Source: Pseudomonadota bacterium | GTDB lineage: Bacteria; Myxococcota_A; UBA9042 | Direction: 5' to 3' | Length of the DNA: 35,199 nt | Assembly (NCBI GenBank): GCA_005792545.1 | Contig: SXRM01000399.1 | Span: forward strand, 1 to 35,199 | In this document: positions 24,329-33,287 of the stretch, one piece after another | Layout: every line of letters begins with the position of its first letter | Position numbering within the stretch: position 1 is the first letter of the stretch | The notes under the pieces: model-generated | Databases searched by the model: none | Told to the model about the DNA's origin: nothing | The model's input: only the letters and a program-made list of their open reading frames with translations | Translations under genes and position numbers: made by a program

Positions 24329-26833
24329 TCACAACGACAGATTTCCCACCGGTGGCGGCGCCGGCACGTCCAGCCCCTTGTCCGTGGCGCGGTTCTGGTC
24401 GCTGTTACCGGCAAACAGCGACGCCTTGGGCAGCACCGGCGCGTCCATGCGCTGCTGTACGAGCCCAAGGCCGTTGCCCAGCGCGGCAGAGCCCGCGACC
24501 AAAACCGCGGCGCAATGGTCGAACAGCAGCCCCGCGCGCGGGTGCCCCGTGACCAGCGTGTCCAGCACCGTCACTTGGGTCGCCTCGAACGCGACCAGAC
24601 CATCGGCGTAGGCCTTGCCAAGCTTGCCCGTATCATCCGCCCAATTCGCCGCGAGCGACTGCGCCAGCACGCAGCCTCGGGTCAACAGCGACCCTTTGTG
24701 TACGGCAACAGCGGCCAGGTGGTTGCCGGAGATGCGGCTGTTGGTCAGCTCAGCGTGGCCACCGTCTCTCACCACCACGCCCTGGCCAAACACCGCGGGA
24801 TCCTCGCGTGGCCGGGTATCCGCAATGACGCTGCCCGCCACAAGAATTCGGGCTCCTGCTCCGGTTACAGCGAGCCCGCCTTCGCGATTGCGCAGGATCT
24901 TGCTGCCCGTGATGAGGGCGTCGGCGCCGTTGAGGACGATAGCGCCCTGGCCGAGCTGGCCGCTCGCCGGCTGGGCCAGGGTGTCTTCGATGACACAGCC
25001 CGCCAGGTGCGCAGTGGTGCCTGCGCCCGCTGCGACCACGCCGCCAAAACGGCCACCAGTCAGGTGACAACCGAACAGCCGCAGATCGCCGCCAAACTGC
25101 GTCGCCGCCCCGACGCCAGCCTTGCCAAGCTTCTTGTCCGCCAACGTATCTTGGATCGCAGTGCGCCGGGCGGTCATCCGACTGCCCGCATCGCGCACAT
25201 GCAGGCCCACGCCCGCCGCGCGTACTACGAGGCTGTCGGCAATGTCGAGCACCGCCCCCTTGGTCGCGAACGCCGCCCAGCCAAGCGACCCGTCGGCCAT
25301 CAGCTGCATGTCGCGGACAATCGTGCCTAGCAGCGTTGCCTGCGCCCCTTCCGCGCTGACCAGCACACCCACGGCGCGGGCGTTCTCGATGACACAGCCG
25401 CGCAAGGCCATGGTCGCGCCCCACTCGCACAGCACGCCGTAGCCGCCTTCGGTCTGCTTGTTGGCGAAACCGCGTTGCTTGCCGATGCGGACGCCTGCCA
25501 GTTCGATGCGGGTAAGCTCGGCCGCCGCATGTACCGCGCTGTCGCTGGCGCCCTCGAAGTCGCCGCCAATCACCGTGACCACGGCGCCCGTCGCTGCACT
25601 GACTGCACTGCCGTACTTGCCCTCGGGCAGGTCCACGTCAATGTCGCGGATCCGCAGATGGGTCGCCGCAACTTGGGCTCCGTTCACGGCACCGACTCCG
25701 ACTACCCGACCGCCATCGATCGCCACATCGGTCAGCGTCGCGGTGGCCTCGCTCAAGCCCAGGCTGTTGCCGATCTTCTTGTTGCCCGCAACGACGCCGC
25801 GCACGGCTGCCCGCGTCAGTGCAAGCTCGACGCCCTTGCCCTGCACCAGCAACGCGTGCTCTGTCGGCGCATCGAACCACAGGTCGGCCAGGTCCAGGGT
25901 GCCACCAAATGCGACGATCCCAGGTCCAGGCCCGGTGACGGTCACACCGCGCAAGGCGAATTTGCCGCCCGTCACCAGAACGGACGATGCGCTGGCGTTC
26001 GGCGCCACGATGCGCACCTTGGCGGCGCAGACCCCGACCACCGTCAGGGCAGTCTTGGCCGGTAGTTGCTCCACGTAGTCGCCTGCCGCAACGGCGAGCG
26101 TTGACCCGACGGGAGCCTTGGTCGCGGCCGCATACAGGCTTTTGTACGGGCTGGAGAGCGTGCCGTTTCCCGCTGAGCCGGCCGCAGCGTCGACGAAGAC
26201 CGCATTCTTAGGCAGGCCCACCGGCCAGGCGCCGGCGGGGCAGGCTTTGACGTCGGCGACGCAGCCCTGCTGACCCTGCGGAGCAGACACAAAGCCAGGT
26301 GGGCAGGTCCACGGCACGCCGGCTGGCGCGCATTTGCCATCACTGCGGTACTGCCCGGCCGGGCACTCGCTGGCGGCGCACTCGGCGGAGCCCAGGTCGC
26401 CTTCGCACCACCGCGGCGCTAGGGGCGCGGCAAGGCCGGCCGGCGAGCACACACCGCCGCGGTCGGGGTCTGGCCACAGCCCCGCGGGACAGGCCGTGCC
26501 CGACTCACAGGCTGCCTCGCGCACGCCACAGCCGGGCTCGTGCAGGCCGCAAGGCTTGCCGCTCGCGTCCAAGGTGGCCGCGCACCAGTTTGGCAGACAG
26601 GCAGCCGCTGAGCCTGTACTCGCGAGGTCACAATTGGCAGGTCCGACCGAGACACACTGGCCGGTGGAAGGGGCTGGCGCCTGCCCCAGGGCGCAGGACT
26701 CGGCCGCTTTTGCCTTCGCCGCGCTGGCATCCGTTGCAGCGCCTAGTTGCGATGGTGCCGTTGCGCAGCCCGTCATGGCCCAGGCACAGGCGATGGCCGA
26801 AGCACGGGCAATCGCAATCGGCGCTGCTGCCAT
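24329..26833 (-). CDS. Surface lipoprotein with Cys-rich N-terminus and right-handed beta-helix
   Basis: 834 residues from the ATG at 26833. Lipobox MTGC (Cys23). Residues about 45-215 are Cys-rich, with repeated CPAG-type turns (CPAGLWPD, CPAGQYRSDG, CPAGAWPVG). From about residue 225 (AVFVDAAAGSAGNGT followed by SSPYKSLYAA, the usual entry of parallel beta-helix proteins) to the C-terminus, short Gly/Val/Ala-rich strands repeat in the manner of pectate-lyase-like beta-helices (for example LTNSRISGNHLAAVAV and ITGSKILRNREGGLAV). No catalytic residues can be assigned; it may bind or modify polysaccharide or be structural. A TGG-extended -10 TACGCT (minus strand, 26874-26869) lies 35 nt upstream. 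Confidence 0.8.
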   Translation of the reverse strand: MAAAPIAIARASAIACAWAMTGCATAPSQLGAATDASAAKAKAAESCALGQAPAPSTGQCVSVGPANCDLASTGSAAACLPNWCAATLDASGKPCGLHEPGCGVREAACESGTACPAGLWPDPDRGGVCSPAGLAAPLAPRWCEGDLGSAECAASECPAGQYRSDGKCAPAGVPWTCPPGFVSAPQGQQGCVADVKACPAGAWPVGLPKNAVFVDAAAGSAGNGTLSSPYKSLYAAATKAPVGSTLAVAAGDYVEQLPAKTALTVVGVCAAKVRIVAPNASASSVLVTGGKFALRGVTVTGPGPGIVAFGGTLDLADLWFDAPTEHALLVQGKGVELALTRAAVRGVVAGNKKIGNSLGLSEATATLTDVAIDGGRVVGVGAVNGAQVAATHLRIRDIDVDLPEGKYGSAVSAATGAVVTVIGGDFEGASDSAVHAAAELTRIELAGVRIGKQRGFANKQTEGGYGVLCEWGATMALRGCVIENARAVGVLVSAEGAQATLLGTIVRDMQLMADGSLGWAAFATKGAVLDIADSLVVRAAGVGLHVRDAGSRMTARRTAIQDTLADKKLGKAGVGAATQFGGDLRLFGCHLTGGRFGGVVAAGAGTTAHLAGCVIEDTLAQPASGQLGQGAIVLNGADALITGSKILRNREGGLAVTGAGARILVAGSVIADTRPREDPAVFGQGVVVRDGGHAELTNSRISGNHLAAVAVHKGSLLTRGCVLAQSLAANWADDTGKLGKAYADGLVAFEATQVTVLDTLVTGHPRAGLLFDHCAAVLVAGSAALGNGLGLVQQRMDAPVLPKASLFAGNSDQNRATDKGLDVPAPPPVGNLSL

Positions 26834-26902
26834 CGTTTCAGCCACCGGCCGTCTGCGCCGGGGCACGCAGCGTACCACAGAACACCACTACCGGGACCTG
26901 CT

Positions 26903-26931
26903 TTGCCGCTGGCGCCCGGCCAGCGTAGCAT
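26903..26931 (+). promoter_or_regulatory. Candidate promoter of the multi-pass membrane protein gene
   Basis: TTGCCG (26903-26908), a 17-nt spacer and TAGCAT (26926-26931), ending 33 nt before the ATG at 26965. It lies in the 131-bp divergent gap shared with the beta-helix lipoprotein gene. Confidence 0.4.
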
Positions 26932-26964
26932 CGCGCAGGGCGTTGCCGCCCAGGTCGTCACTGG

Positions 26965-28959
26965 ATGCTGGAATCATCGCTGCTGCCGCTGCTGCTCGTA
27001 ACCGCGGTCGCCACGCCGGTGCTGGCGCGGCTGGCGGCTTGGCGCTTGGGGCGTCTGATCGACGCCAGGCCGGGTTACGCGCGCGCACACATGCCGTCGC
27101 TGCCGGTCGTGCCAGCAGAGGCGGCGACCGACCGTTTGGCGCAGCGATTCGAAGCCGCAGTGCGCCTGGCCGAGCGCCGCGCCGTGCAACACCTGACCGC
27201 ATCCGCGGCAGCCAAGGTCACGGTCGAAGCCGGCGAACTGGCCACGCAGTTGTCCATCCACGTGGAGGTGGCGACGGCCTTGCTGGCTGACTGGCGGGCG
27301 CGCCTGCCTTGCCGCGTGCGAGTGACCCGCGGTGGGCGCCTGCTGCACGACTTCGCCTCGGCTGACCTCAAGGCCGCGGCACGTGACGCCTGGCACGCGT
27401 GGCCGCAGCGGTTGCTGTTGTGGCTGGCGGCGATTCTGGCCAACCTCGGCGCGTTGTGGTGGGTGGTCGTCGGCATCGCAGTCGGCCTTGTGGCGCTTCG
27501 CGAGGTGCTGGCTGCCGAGACCGACGAGGCCCGTCTGGGCATGGCGGCGCTGGGCATCGGAGAGTTCATCGGTGTGTACCTCGCCGCCCAGGCAGGAGCG
27601 TGGCTGGTGGCGCTGATGACGGCGACGACCGGTCCTAAGTTCGCCCCCAAGCCCGAAGGCGGACCGCCGCGCCGAATGCGCATCGGTGGCAAGCCACGCC
27701 CGCCTCAAGGCAGAGCCGCCAGTCCTCCAGAGCGCACTGCGCTCAAGCCACAGCGTAAGCAGTCGTCCCAGAGCAGTTCGGGCTTCAACTGGGGCGACTT
27801 GGTGCCATCGAGCATCGACGTGGACGGCGAAGGCTGCGTTTTCGTGCTGATGATTATCGCCGTGCTGGTGCTGGTTTCGCTGGTGGCCGGCAGTCTGGCG
27901 GTGGTGGTGGTATGGCTCATCGGTCTGTGGCGGGCGGTGGCGCGGCTGGGCGAGCCTGAGCGCGACCTGCATCCGGCGCTGTGGGTGGCGCGGGCCGAGA
28001 TGGCCAGCCCGTGGGAGCGCTGGCTGCCGACCAACGACCTCGCCGTACGCCTGGTGCGCGCTTTGGGGCGGCAACTGCAGGGCCGGCCTGGCGACGAGCA
28101 ACTGGCGTACCGCGTGATGGCGCGCGCCAAGCGGCAGGGCGGCGTGGTCGCGGCGCTCGAGATTGCCATGGACGAGGCGCTCGACCTGCGCGAAGCACTC
28201 GACGTGGGCAGCCGGTTGGTCGCGCTGCACGGCGGCGACTTGCGCGTCGGCGACGCTGGCGACATCGCGTTCTGGTTTCCGCCGGATGCGTGGCACGCGC
28301 TGACTACCGAGCCGGAGTTCGTGCCGCTGGAGTACCTGGGCCACCCCGAGCAGCTGCTGCGGCCCAAGCGCCTCGCCGTCAACGTGCCGGGGCTGAACCT
28401 CGACCATTTGGGCGGTGCGATGCGGCTGGCCGGCGGGCCGTGGATGACGCTTGGCGTGCTGGCGATCGTAGTGCTGGATCAGGCCGCCGGCATTCCGGTG
28501 CGCGGCATCGACCTGAGCTTGACGGCGCTGTTCTGCGCGCTGTCGCCGGGCACGTTCGTGCTGGCTGCGGTGGCGATGCGGACGGCGCGGCAGTCGGCAC
28601 GGATTGGGCTGCTGCGCGATGCCCGGCGGGTGACTGTGCACGCGGTGCAGCGCGCGTTGGCGGCGGGCGAAGCGACGCTGGACGCCAACCTGGTGGTCGG
28701 ACAGCTGACCCAGGCGACGGCGAGTCTGCGCGGTGCGTTTGTCGCGGACGAGTACCGCCGCGAAGTCGAGGCAATGCTTGCGGATATCGGCCTGGAGCCG
28801 AGTCTGAGGGGCAAGCTCGGCAACCGCTGGGACCTCGAAGAAATGCAGACGCGCATGGCGGCGTTGGACAAGCTGCGCGCTTTCGAGCGGCTGGCGCAGG
28901 CGCCGGGCAACGCAGACGACATCGTGTTTGATTCGGGGGCGGTGGAATTGGCTGTGTAA
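26965..28959 (+). CDS. Multi-pass membrane protein, function unknown
   Basis: 664 residues; I do not recognise a family. There is a hydrophobic N-terminal segment (about 5-28), then an Ala/Glu/Arg-rich helical region (50-145). Four further hydrophobic clusters follow: about 148-183, 193-220, 290-323 and 492-540; some are long enough to be helical hairpins. A basic, Pro/Ser/Gln-rich linker lies at about 225-275, and largely soluble helical regions at 330-485 and 545-664. No catalytic motif, Walker box or heme site is visible. It is flanked by candidate promoters on both sides, which suggests a single-gene unit. Confidence 0.7.
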   Translation: MLESSLLPLLLVTAVATPVLARLAAWRLGRLIDARPGYARAHMPSLPVVPAEAATDRLAQRFEAAVRLAERRAVQHLTASAAAKVTVEAGELATQLSIHVEVATALLADWRARLPCRVRVTRGGRLLHDFASADLKAAARDAWHAWPQRLLLWLAAILANLGALWWVVVGIAVGLVALREVLAAETDEARLGMAALGIGEFIGVYLAAQAGAWLVALMTATTGPKFAPKPEGGPPRRMRIGGKPRPPQGRAASPPERTALKPQRKQSSQSSSGFNWGDLVPSSIDVDGEGCVFVLMIIAVLVLVSLVAGSLAVVVVWLIGLWRAVARLGEPERDLHPALWVARAEMASPWERWLPTNDLAVRLVRALGRQLQGRPGDEQLAYRVMARAKRQGGVVAALEIAMDEALDLREALDVGSRLVALHGGDLRVGDAGDIAFWFPPDAWHALTTEPEFVPLEYLGHPEQLLRPKRLAVNVPGLNLDHLGGAMRLAGGPWMTLGVLAIVVLDQAAGIPVRGIDLSLTALFCALSPGTFVLAAVAMRTARQSARIGLLRDARRVTVHAVQRALAAGEATLDANLVVGQLTQATASLRGAFVADEYRREVEAMLADIGLEPSLRGKLGNRWDLEEMQTRMAALDKLRAFERLAQAPGNADDIVFDSGAVELAV

Positions 28960-29001
28960 TTGCAAATGGTCCGGGTGGTGCGCTTTGGCTTACACCCGCA
29001 C

Positions 29002-29030
29002 TTGATCAATCCCACAAGCCCCGTTAGCCT
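29002..29030 (+). promoter_or_regulatory. Candidate promoter of the pyrimidine-degradation operon
   Basis: TTGATC (29002-29007), a 17-nt spacer and TAGCCT (29025-29030), ending 44 nt before the preT ATG at 29075. Confidence 0.4.
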
Positions 29031-29074
29031 CGCGGCCCGATCCAGGCGGCCGACCGCCGCGCCGCGGAGCACCG

Positions 29075-30394
29075 ATGGCCCACGACAAGCACGCTGCAAC
29101 CTCGAACGCGCTGCCCGCCGACCGCGGCGAGGCGCCATTTTCGGACTACAAAGTCGCCTACTCGCCGACGCAAGCGGTCGCAGAGGCAACGCGCTGCCTG
29201 TATTGCAGCGACGCGCCGTGCATGAACGCTTGCCCGACCCGCATCGACGTCGCACAGTTCATCCGCAAGATTGCCACCGGCAACGACCGCGGCTCGGCCA
29301 AGACCATCTTGGACGCCAACATCTTAGGCATGTCCTGCGCGCGCGTCTGCCCGGTCGAGACGCTGTGCGTTGGGGCCTGCGTCTACAACACGCTGGGCCA
29401 TCCGCCGATTCAAATCGGGCGCCTGCAGCGCTACGTGACCGACCGTGCCCTCGACGAGGACTGGCAGTTCTACACGGCCGGGCCCGACAGCGGCAAAAAA
29501 GTCGCGCTCATCGGAGCAGGTCCCGCCAGCCTCGCCTGTGCACACCACCTGCGGCGCTCTGGCCATGCCTGCACGATTTTCGAAAAACGCGATGTGATTG
29601 GCGGACTCAACACTACCGGCGTTGCGCCTTACAAGATGAAGGCGGACGCAAGTCTGCATGAGGTCGACTGGTTATTGGAGATCGGCGGCATCGACATCAA
29701 GACCGGGGTCGAAGTGGGCCGCGACGTCACCTTCGATCAGCTGGAGCGCGACTACGACGCGGTTTTCTTTGGCGCCGGGCTGGGCCTGGACAGCCGGCTC
29801 GGCGTGCCGGGCGAAGATCTGGCTGGCGTCGACGGCGCGGTCGCCTGGATCGAGCGCATGAAGCTACAGCCGGTGGACCTGAGCGGCGTGCGGCACGCAC
29901 TGGTCATCGGCGGCGGCAACACTGCGATGGACTGCATGCGCGAGCTACTGGGCCTCAAGGTGCCGAACGTGACGCTGGTCTATCGCGGCACCCAGGCCGG
30001 TATGCCCGGCTATGCCCACGAGTGGAAGGCGGCGCAGGTGCTCGGCGCCAAGGCGCAGTGGCAGGCGGTTCCGGTGGCGTTTGAGGGCGACGGTCGGGTG
30101 CAGCGCGCGAAGCTGGCCTTGCTCGATGGCAACAAGCAGCCGACGGGCGAGACTGTCCTTGTCGATGCGGACCTGGTGCTGATGGCCATCGGCCAGGGCA
30201 AGCTCGGCGGCATGCTGGCGGGGCTGTCTGGCATCAACATCGCCAAGGGCGTGGTTCAAGCGGACGAGCACGGCTTTACCGGGCGGCCAAAGTGGTACGT
30301 CGGTGGCGACGCCCGCAATGGCGGCAAAGAGGTCGTCAACGCTGCCGCGGAAGGCAAGCAGGCCGCCTTGGCCATCCACAAAAGTTTCGGCTAG
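29075..30394 (+). CDS. preT: NAD(P)H-dependent dihydropyrimidine dehydrogenase, subunit PreT
   Basis: 439 residues. PreT is the FAD/Fe-S electron-input subunit of bacterial dihydropyrimidine dehydrogenase: it takes hydride from NAD(P)H and passes electrons to PreA for reduction of uracil or thymine. The N-terminal domain shows eight Cys for two 4Fe-4S clusters (C41, C44, C49, C53 and C88, C92, C98, C102). The FAD-binding Rossmann motif GAGPAS is at 147-152 and the nucleotide-binding GGGNTA at 279-284; a GGDARNGGKEVVNAAAEG segment near the C-terminus closes the FAD site. The fold is shared with glutamate synthase small subunits, but preA 33 bp downstream decides the assignment. Confidence 0.92.
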   Translation: MAHDKHAATSNALPADRGEAPFSDYKVAYSPTQAVAEATRCLYCSDAPCMNACPTRIDVAQFIRKIATGNDRGSAKTILDANILGMSCARVCPVETLCVGACVYNTLGHPPIQIGRLQRYVTDRALDEDWQFYTAGPDSGKKVALIGAGPASLACAHHLRRSGHACTIFEKRDVIGGLNTTGVAPYKMKADASLHEVDWLLEIGGIDIKTGVEVGRDVTFDQLERDYDAVFFGAGLGLDSRLGVPGEDLAGVDGAVAWIERMKLQPVDLSGVRHALVIGGGNTAMDCMRELLGLKVPNVTLVYRGTQAGMPGYAHEWKAAQVLGAKAQWQAVPVAFEGDGRVQRAKLALLDGNKQPTGETVLVDADLVLMAIGQGKLGGMLAGLSGINIAKGVVQADEHGFTGRPKWYVGGDARNGGKEVVNAAAEGKQAALAIHKSFG

Positions 30395-30427
30395 TTATCG
30401 CACGCTCGGCGTCGCGAGGAGTTTGTC

Positions 30428-31696
30428 ATGGCAGACTTGACCACCAACTGCGGCGGCATCATCAGCCCCAACCCGTTCTGGTTGGCTTCGGCGCCACCGG
30501 CCAACAGCGGCGCGCAGGTGCAGCGCGCGTTCGAGGCCGGCTGGGGCGGCGCGGTGTGGAAGACGCTCGGCCAGCCGATCCAGAACGTGTCGAGCCGCTT
30601 TGGTGGCCATACCATCGGCGGCGCGCGCGGCGCGGGCTTCAACAACATCGAGCTCATCACCGACCGGCCGCTCGAGGTCAATTTTCGCGAGATTTACGAG
30701 ACAAAAAAGCGGTTTCCCAAGCACGCCGTCATCGTCTCCCTGATGGTCGAGACCGAAGACGAGTGGCGCGACATCATTTTGCGTAGCATCGACGCCGGTG
30801 CCGACGGCCTGGAGCTGAACTTTGGCTGCCCGCACGGCATGTGCGAGCGCGGCATGGGCTCGGCGGTCGGGCAAGAGCCGCGCATCAACGAGCGCATCAC
30901 GGCATGGGCGGTCAAGTATTCGACCGTGCCGGTGCTGGTCAAGCTGACGCCCAACGTCGGCGACATCAATCCGCACGGCCTCGCGGCCAAGCACGGCGGC
31001 GCGCACGGCGTGTCGCTCATCAACACCATCAAGTCGATCATCGGCGTCGACATCGACCGCTTCGTGCCCGAGCCGCGCGTCGGCACCCAGTCGTCAAACG
31101 GTGGCTATTGCGGCGCGGCGGTCAAGCCCATCGCCCTGCACATGACGGCCCAACTGGCCCGCAATCCGGGTTTCCGTTTGCCGATCAGCGGTATCGGCGG
31201 CGTGTGCAACTGGCGCGACGCGGTCGAGTTCATCCTGCTCGGCGCGACCAGCGTGCAGGTGTGCACCGAGGTCATGCTCAAGGGCTACCGCATCGTCGAG
31301 GACATGATCGACGGCCTGAGCAACTACATGGACAGCCACGGCTTTGCGACCATCGACCAGATGGTGGGCAAGGCGGTGCCGGCGTACAGCGAGTGGGGCG
31401 ACCTCGACCTGAACTACGAGACCGTGGCCAAAATCGACGCCACCAAGTGCATCGGCTGCCAGGTCTGCGTGGTCGCCTGCCACGACGGCGCCCACCAGTG
31501 CTTGCACCCGCAAGAGGGCACGCGGGTGCCGCGGGTCGACGAGTCCGAGTGCGTCGGCTGCAACCTGTGCAAGATCGTCTGCCCGGTGCCCGACTGCATC
31601 AGCATGGTCACGGTCGACAACGGCTGGGCGCCGGCGACGTGGAACCAGCACATGGTCGGCGCGGGCAAGCTGCGGCCCAAGAAGGGCGCACACTAG
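30428..31696 (+). CDS. preA: NAD(P)H-dependent dihydropyrimidine dehydrogenase, subunit PreA
   Basis: 422 residues, with AGGAG upstream of the ATG at 30428. PreA is the catalytic FMN TIM-barrel subunit that reduces uracil and thymine to the 5,6-dihydro forms, the first step of reductive pyrimidine degradation. The active-site segment NFGCPHGM places the catalytic Cys at residue 134 (equivalent to Cys671 of mammalian DPD) and His at 136; the Ser preceding the mammalian Cys is Gly here. The SGIGG phosphate-binding motif is at 254-258. Two ferredoxin-type 4Fe-4S motifs end the protein (C341, C344, C347, C351 and C375, C378, C381, C385). Confidence 0.93.
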   Translation: MADLTTNCGGIISPNPFWLASAPPANSGAQVQRAFEAGWGGAVWKTLGQPIQNVSSRFGGHTIGGARGAGFNNIELITDRPLEVNFREIYETKKRFPKHAVIVSLMVETEDEWRDIILRSIDAGADGLELNFGCPHGMCERGMGSAVGQEPRINERITAWAVKYSTVPVLVKLTPNVGDINPHGLAAKHGGAHGVSLINTIKSIIGVDIDRFVPEPRVGTQSSNGGYCGAAVKPIALHMTAQLARNPGFRLPISGIGGVCNWRDAVEFILLGATSVQVCTEVMLKGYRIVEDMIDGLSNYMDSHGFATIDQMVGKAVPAYSEWGDLDLNYETVAKIDATKCIGCQVCVVACHDGAHQCLHPQEGTRVPRVDESECVGCNLCKIVCPVPDCISMVTVDNGWAPATWNQHMVGAGKLRPKKGAH

Positions 31697-31742
31697 TCGC
31701 CGCAAGCCAGAACAAGAACGCGTCGAAACTCCGGAGGTTTTC

Positions 31743-32624
31743 ATGATGTCCAAAGTCGTCCGCTGTGGCCTCATCCAACTGGCCAACCCCATCAACGACG
31801 AGTCGGTGCCGGTCGCCACCATCCAGCAGGCGATGCTGGACAAGCACCTGCCGTACATCGAAGAGGCCGGCAAGCGCGGGGTGCAGATCCTGTGCATGCA
31901 AGAGATTTTCAACGGCCCGTACTTCTGCCCCGGCCAGGACAAGCGCTGGTATGACGCGGCCGAGCCGATTCCAGACGGCCCGACCACGCGGTTGATGCAG
32001 GAGCTGGCCAAGAAGCACGAGATGGTCATCGTGGTGCCGCTTTACGAAAAAGAGATGCGCGGGGTGTTCTACAACTCGGCGGCGGTCATCGACGCCGACG
32101 GTACCTACCTCGGCAAGTACCGTAAGCAACACATTCCGCAGACTTCGGGGTTCTGGGAAAAGTACTTCTTCAAGCCCGGCAACGGCGGCTATCCGGTGTT
32201 TGAGACCAAGTACGGCCGCGTTGGCGTCTACATCTGCTACGACCGCCATTTTCCCGAGGGTTGGCGCGCGCTGGGCCTGCATGGCGCGGACATCGTGTTC
32301 AATCCATCGGCTACTGTTGCCGGGCTGTCGCAGTACCTTTGGAAGCTGGAGCAGCCCGCCGCGGCGGTCGCCAACAGCTACTTTGTCGGCGCCATCAACC
32401 GCGTCGGCACCGAAGCACCGTGGAACATCGGCAAGTTCTACGGTTCGAGCTACTTCGTCGATCCGCGCGGGCAGATCCAGGCTTGTGGCAGCGAAGAGGG
32501 CGATGAACTGGTGGTCGCGGACCTCGACTTCGGCAAGATCGACGAGGTGCGCAAGACCTGGCAGTTCTACCGCGACCGCCGGCCGGATGCGTACCAGGAC
32601 TTGACGGATCCGGGGTTGGCGTAG
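31743..32624 (+). CDS. Beta-ureidopropionase (N-carbamoyl-beta-alanine amidohydrolase)
   Basis: 293 residues; GGAGG at 31733-31737 precedes the ATG at 31743. Nitrilase-superfamily fold with the Glu-Lys-Cys triad visible: E54 (CMQEIFNGP), K128 (GKYRKQHIP) and C165 (YICYDRHFPEG). By family knowledge it hydrolyses N-carbamoyl-beta-alanine or N-carbamoyl-beta-aminoisobutyrate to the beta-amino acid, CO2 and ammonia, the third step of the pathway opened by PreTA. The HIPQTSGFWEKYFF stretch is the usual signature of beta-ureidopropionase-like members. An N-carbamoylputrescine amidase is the main alternative, but the operon context favours pyrimidine degradation. Confidence 0.9.
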   Translation: MMSKVVRCGLIQLANPINDESVPVATIQQAMLDKHLPYIEEAGKRGVQILCMQEIFNGPYFCPGQDKRWYDAAEPIPDGPTTRLMQELAKKHEMVIVVPLYEKEMRGVFYNSAAVIDADGTYLGKYRKQHIPQTSGFWEKYFFKPGNGGYPVFETKYGRVGVYICYDRHFPEGWRALGLHGADIVFNPSATVAGLSQYLWKLEQPAAAVANSYFVGAINRVGTEAPWNIGKFYGSSYFVDPRGQIQACGSEEGDELVVADLDFGKIDEVRKTWQFYRDRRPDAYQDLTDPGLA

Positions 32625-32636
32625 GCGTTTGCGGAC

Positions 32637-33087
32637 CTACGGCCCAGGGCACCCCATCGCGTACTTGACCGTGAGCGTGGCCGTCGCCGTCGCACAGCCT
32701 TTGCCAGCGGGTGCGACGACGGCGCCGAGCGCGGGGTCGTAGGTCCAGCTGCCGATCGGGCAGGGCGCGAAATCCGCGCTGACGACGACTGAGTCAGGCT
32801 TGGCCTATTTGAGCGCGGGGCACGTCGAGCGCAAGATACTCGCTGACAACCAGCTGCGGCGGAATCGCGTACACCTTGAGTGGCGGCGCGGCTTGCGCGT
32901 CTGAGGCCAACGCCGGCGCCACGTCGACCGGTTCGATGGCGTCCAGTGGCGAATCTGGTTGCACAGCGCTGTCGGCCGAGGCTGCGTTGGGTGCGTCGGT
33001 GGATGCAGGTTCCGCGTTGCCGCACGCGGTTGGCAAGACGGCCAAGCCAAGCGCGAGCAATACCGCCGGCGCCCAGCCTGACGACAT
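32637..33087 (-). pseudogene. Frameshifted small lipoprotein gene
   Basis: From the ATG at 33087 the frame encodes a signal peptide with lipobox PTAC, an Ala/Asp/Pro-rich linker and a start of a folded domain (VYAIPPQLVVSEYLALDVP), then stops at TGA 32796-32794. A different frame then reads on as sensible protein, beginning about KPDSVVVSADFAPCPIGSW and ending at TAG 32639-32637 with a KYAMGCPGP tail. A shift of one base within about 32794-32806 would join them into a lipoprotein of about 149 residues. Either the gene is broken or the sequence has an error. Family unknown. It converges on the beta-ureidopropionase gene, with 12 bp between stops. Confidence 0.65.
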
Positions 33088-33287
33088 GCAAGCACGAGCT
33101 TTACCTGCGGCGCAGCTTTCACGCAGTCTCCGGCATCGCCATTCGCTCGGAAGGGGCTGTCCCGCAAGCGGTTAGGCCTGTCCAGGGTGCTCCGCACTTT
33201 GGCTTGCGTCAAGCGCCTTTGCGCGATTTCCAAGCCTGCGCAGTTGCGGGCCGACACAGCCGTGGCGCCATGGCCTTCCAAGGTACG

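Noticed and set aside
23291..25330. A 679-codon open frame on the plus strand opposite the barrel and beta-helix genes
   Set aside because: It runs across two well-supported minus-strand genes and the promoter between them; composition is that of an antisense shadow.
26974..28965. A 663-codon open frame on the minus strand opposite the membrane protein
   Set aside because: The plus-strand product has coherent hydrophobic segments and codon bias, while the antisense product is His/Gln/Arg-rich without domains.
30818..30880. Loss of the catalytic Cys in PreA
   Set aside because: At first the MGSAVGQ loop seemed to lack a Cys found in the mammalian loop, but the catalytic Cys belongs to the NFGCPHG motif, where it is present (residue 134).
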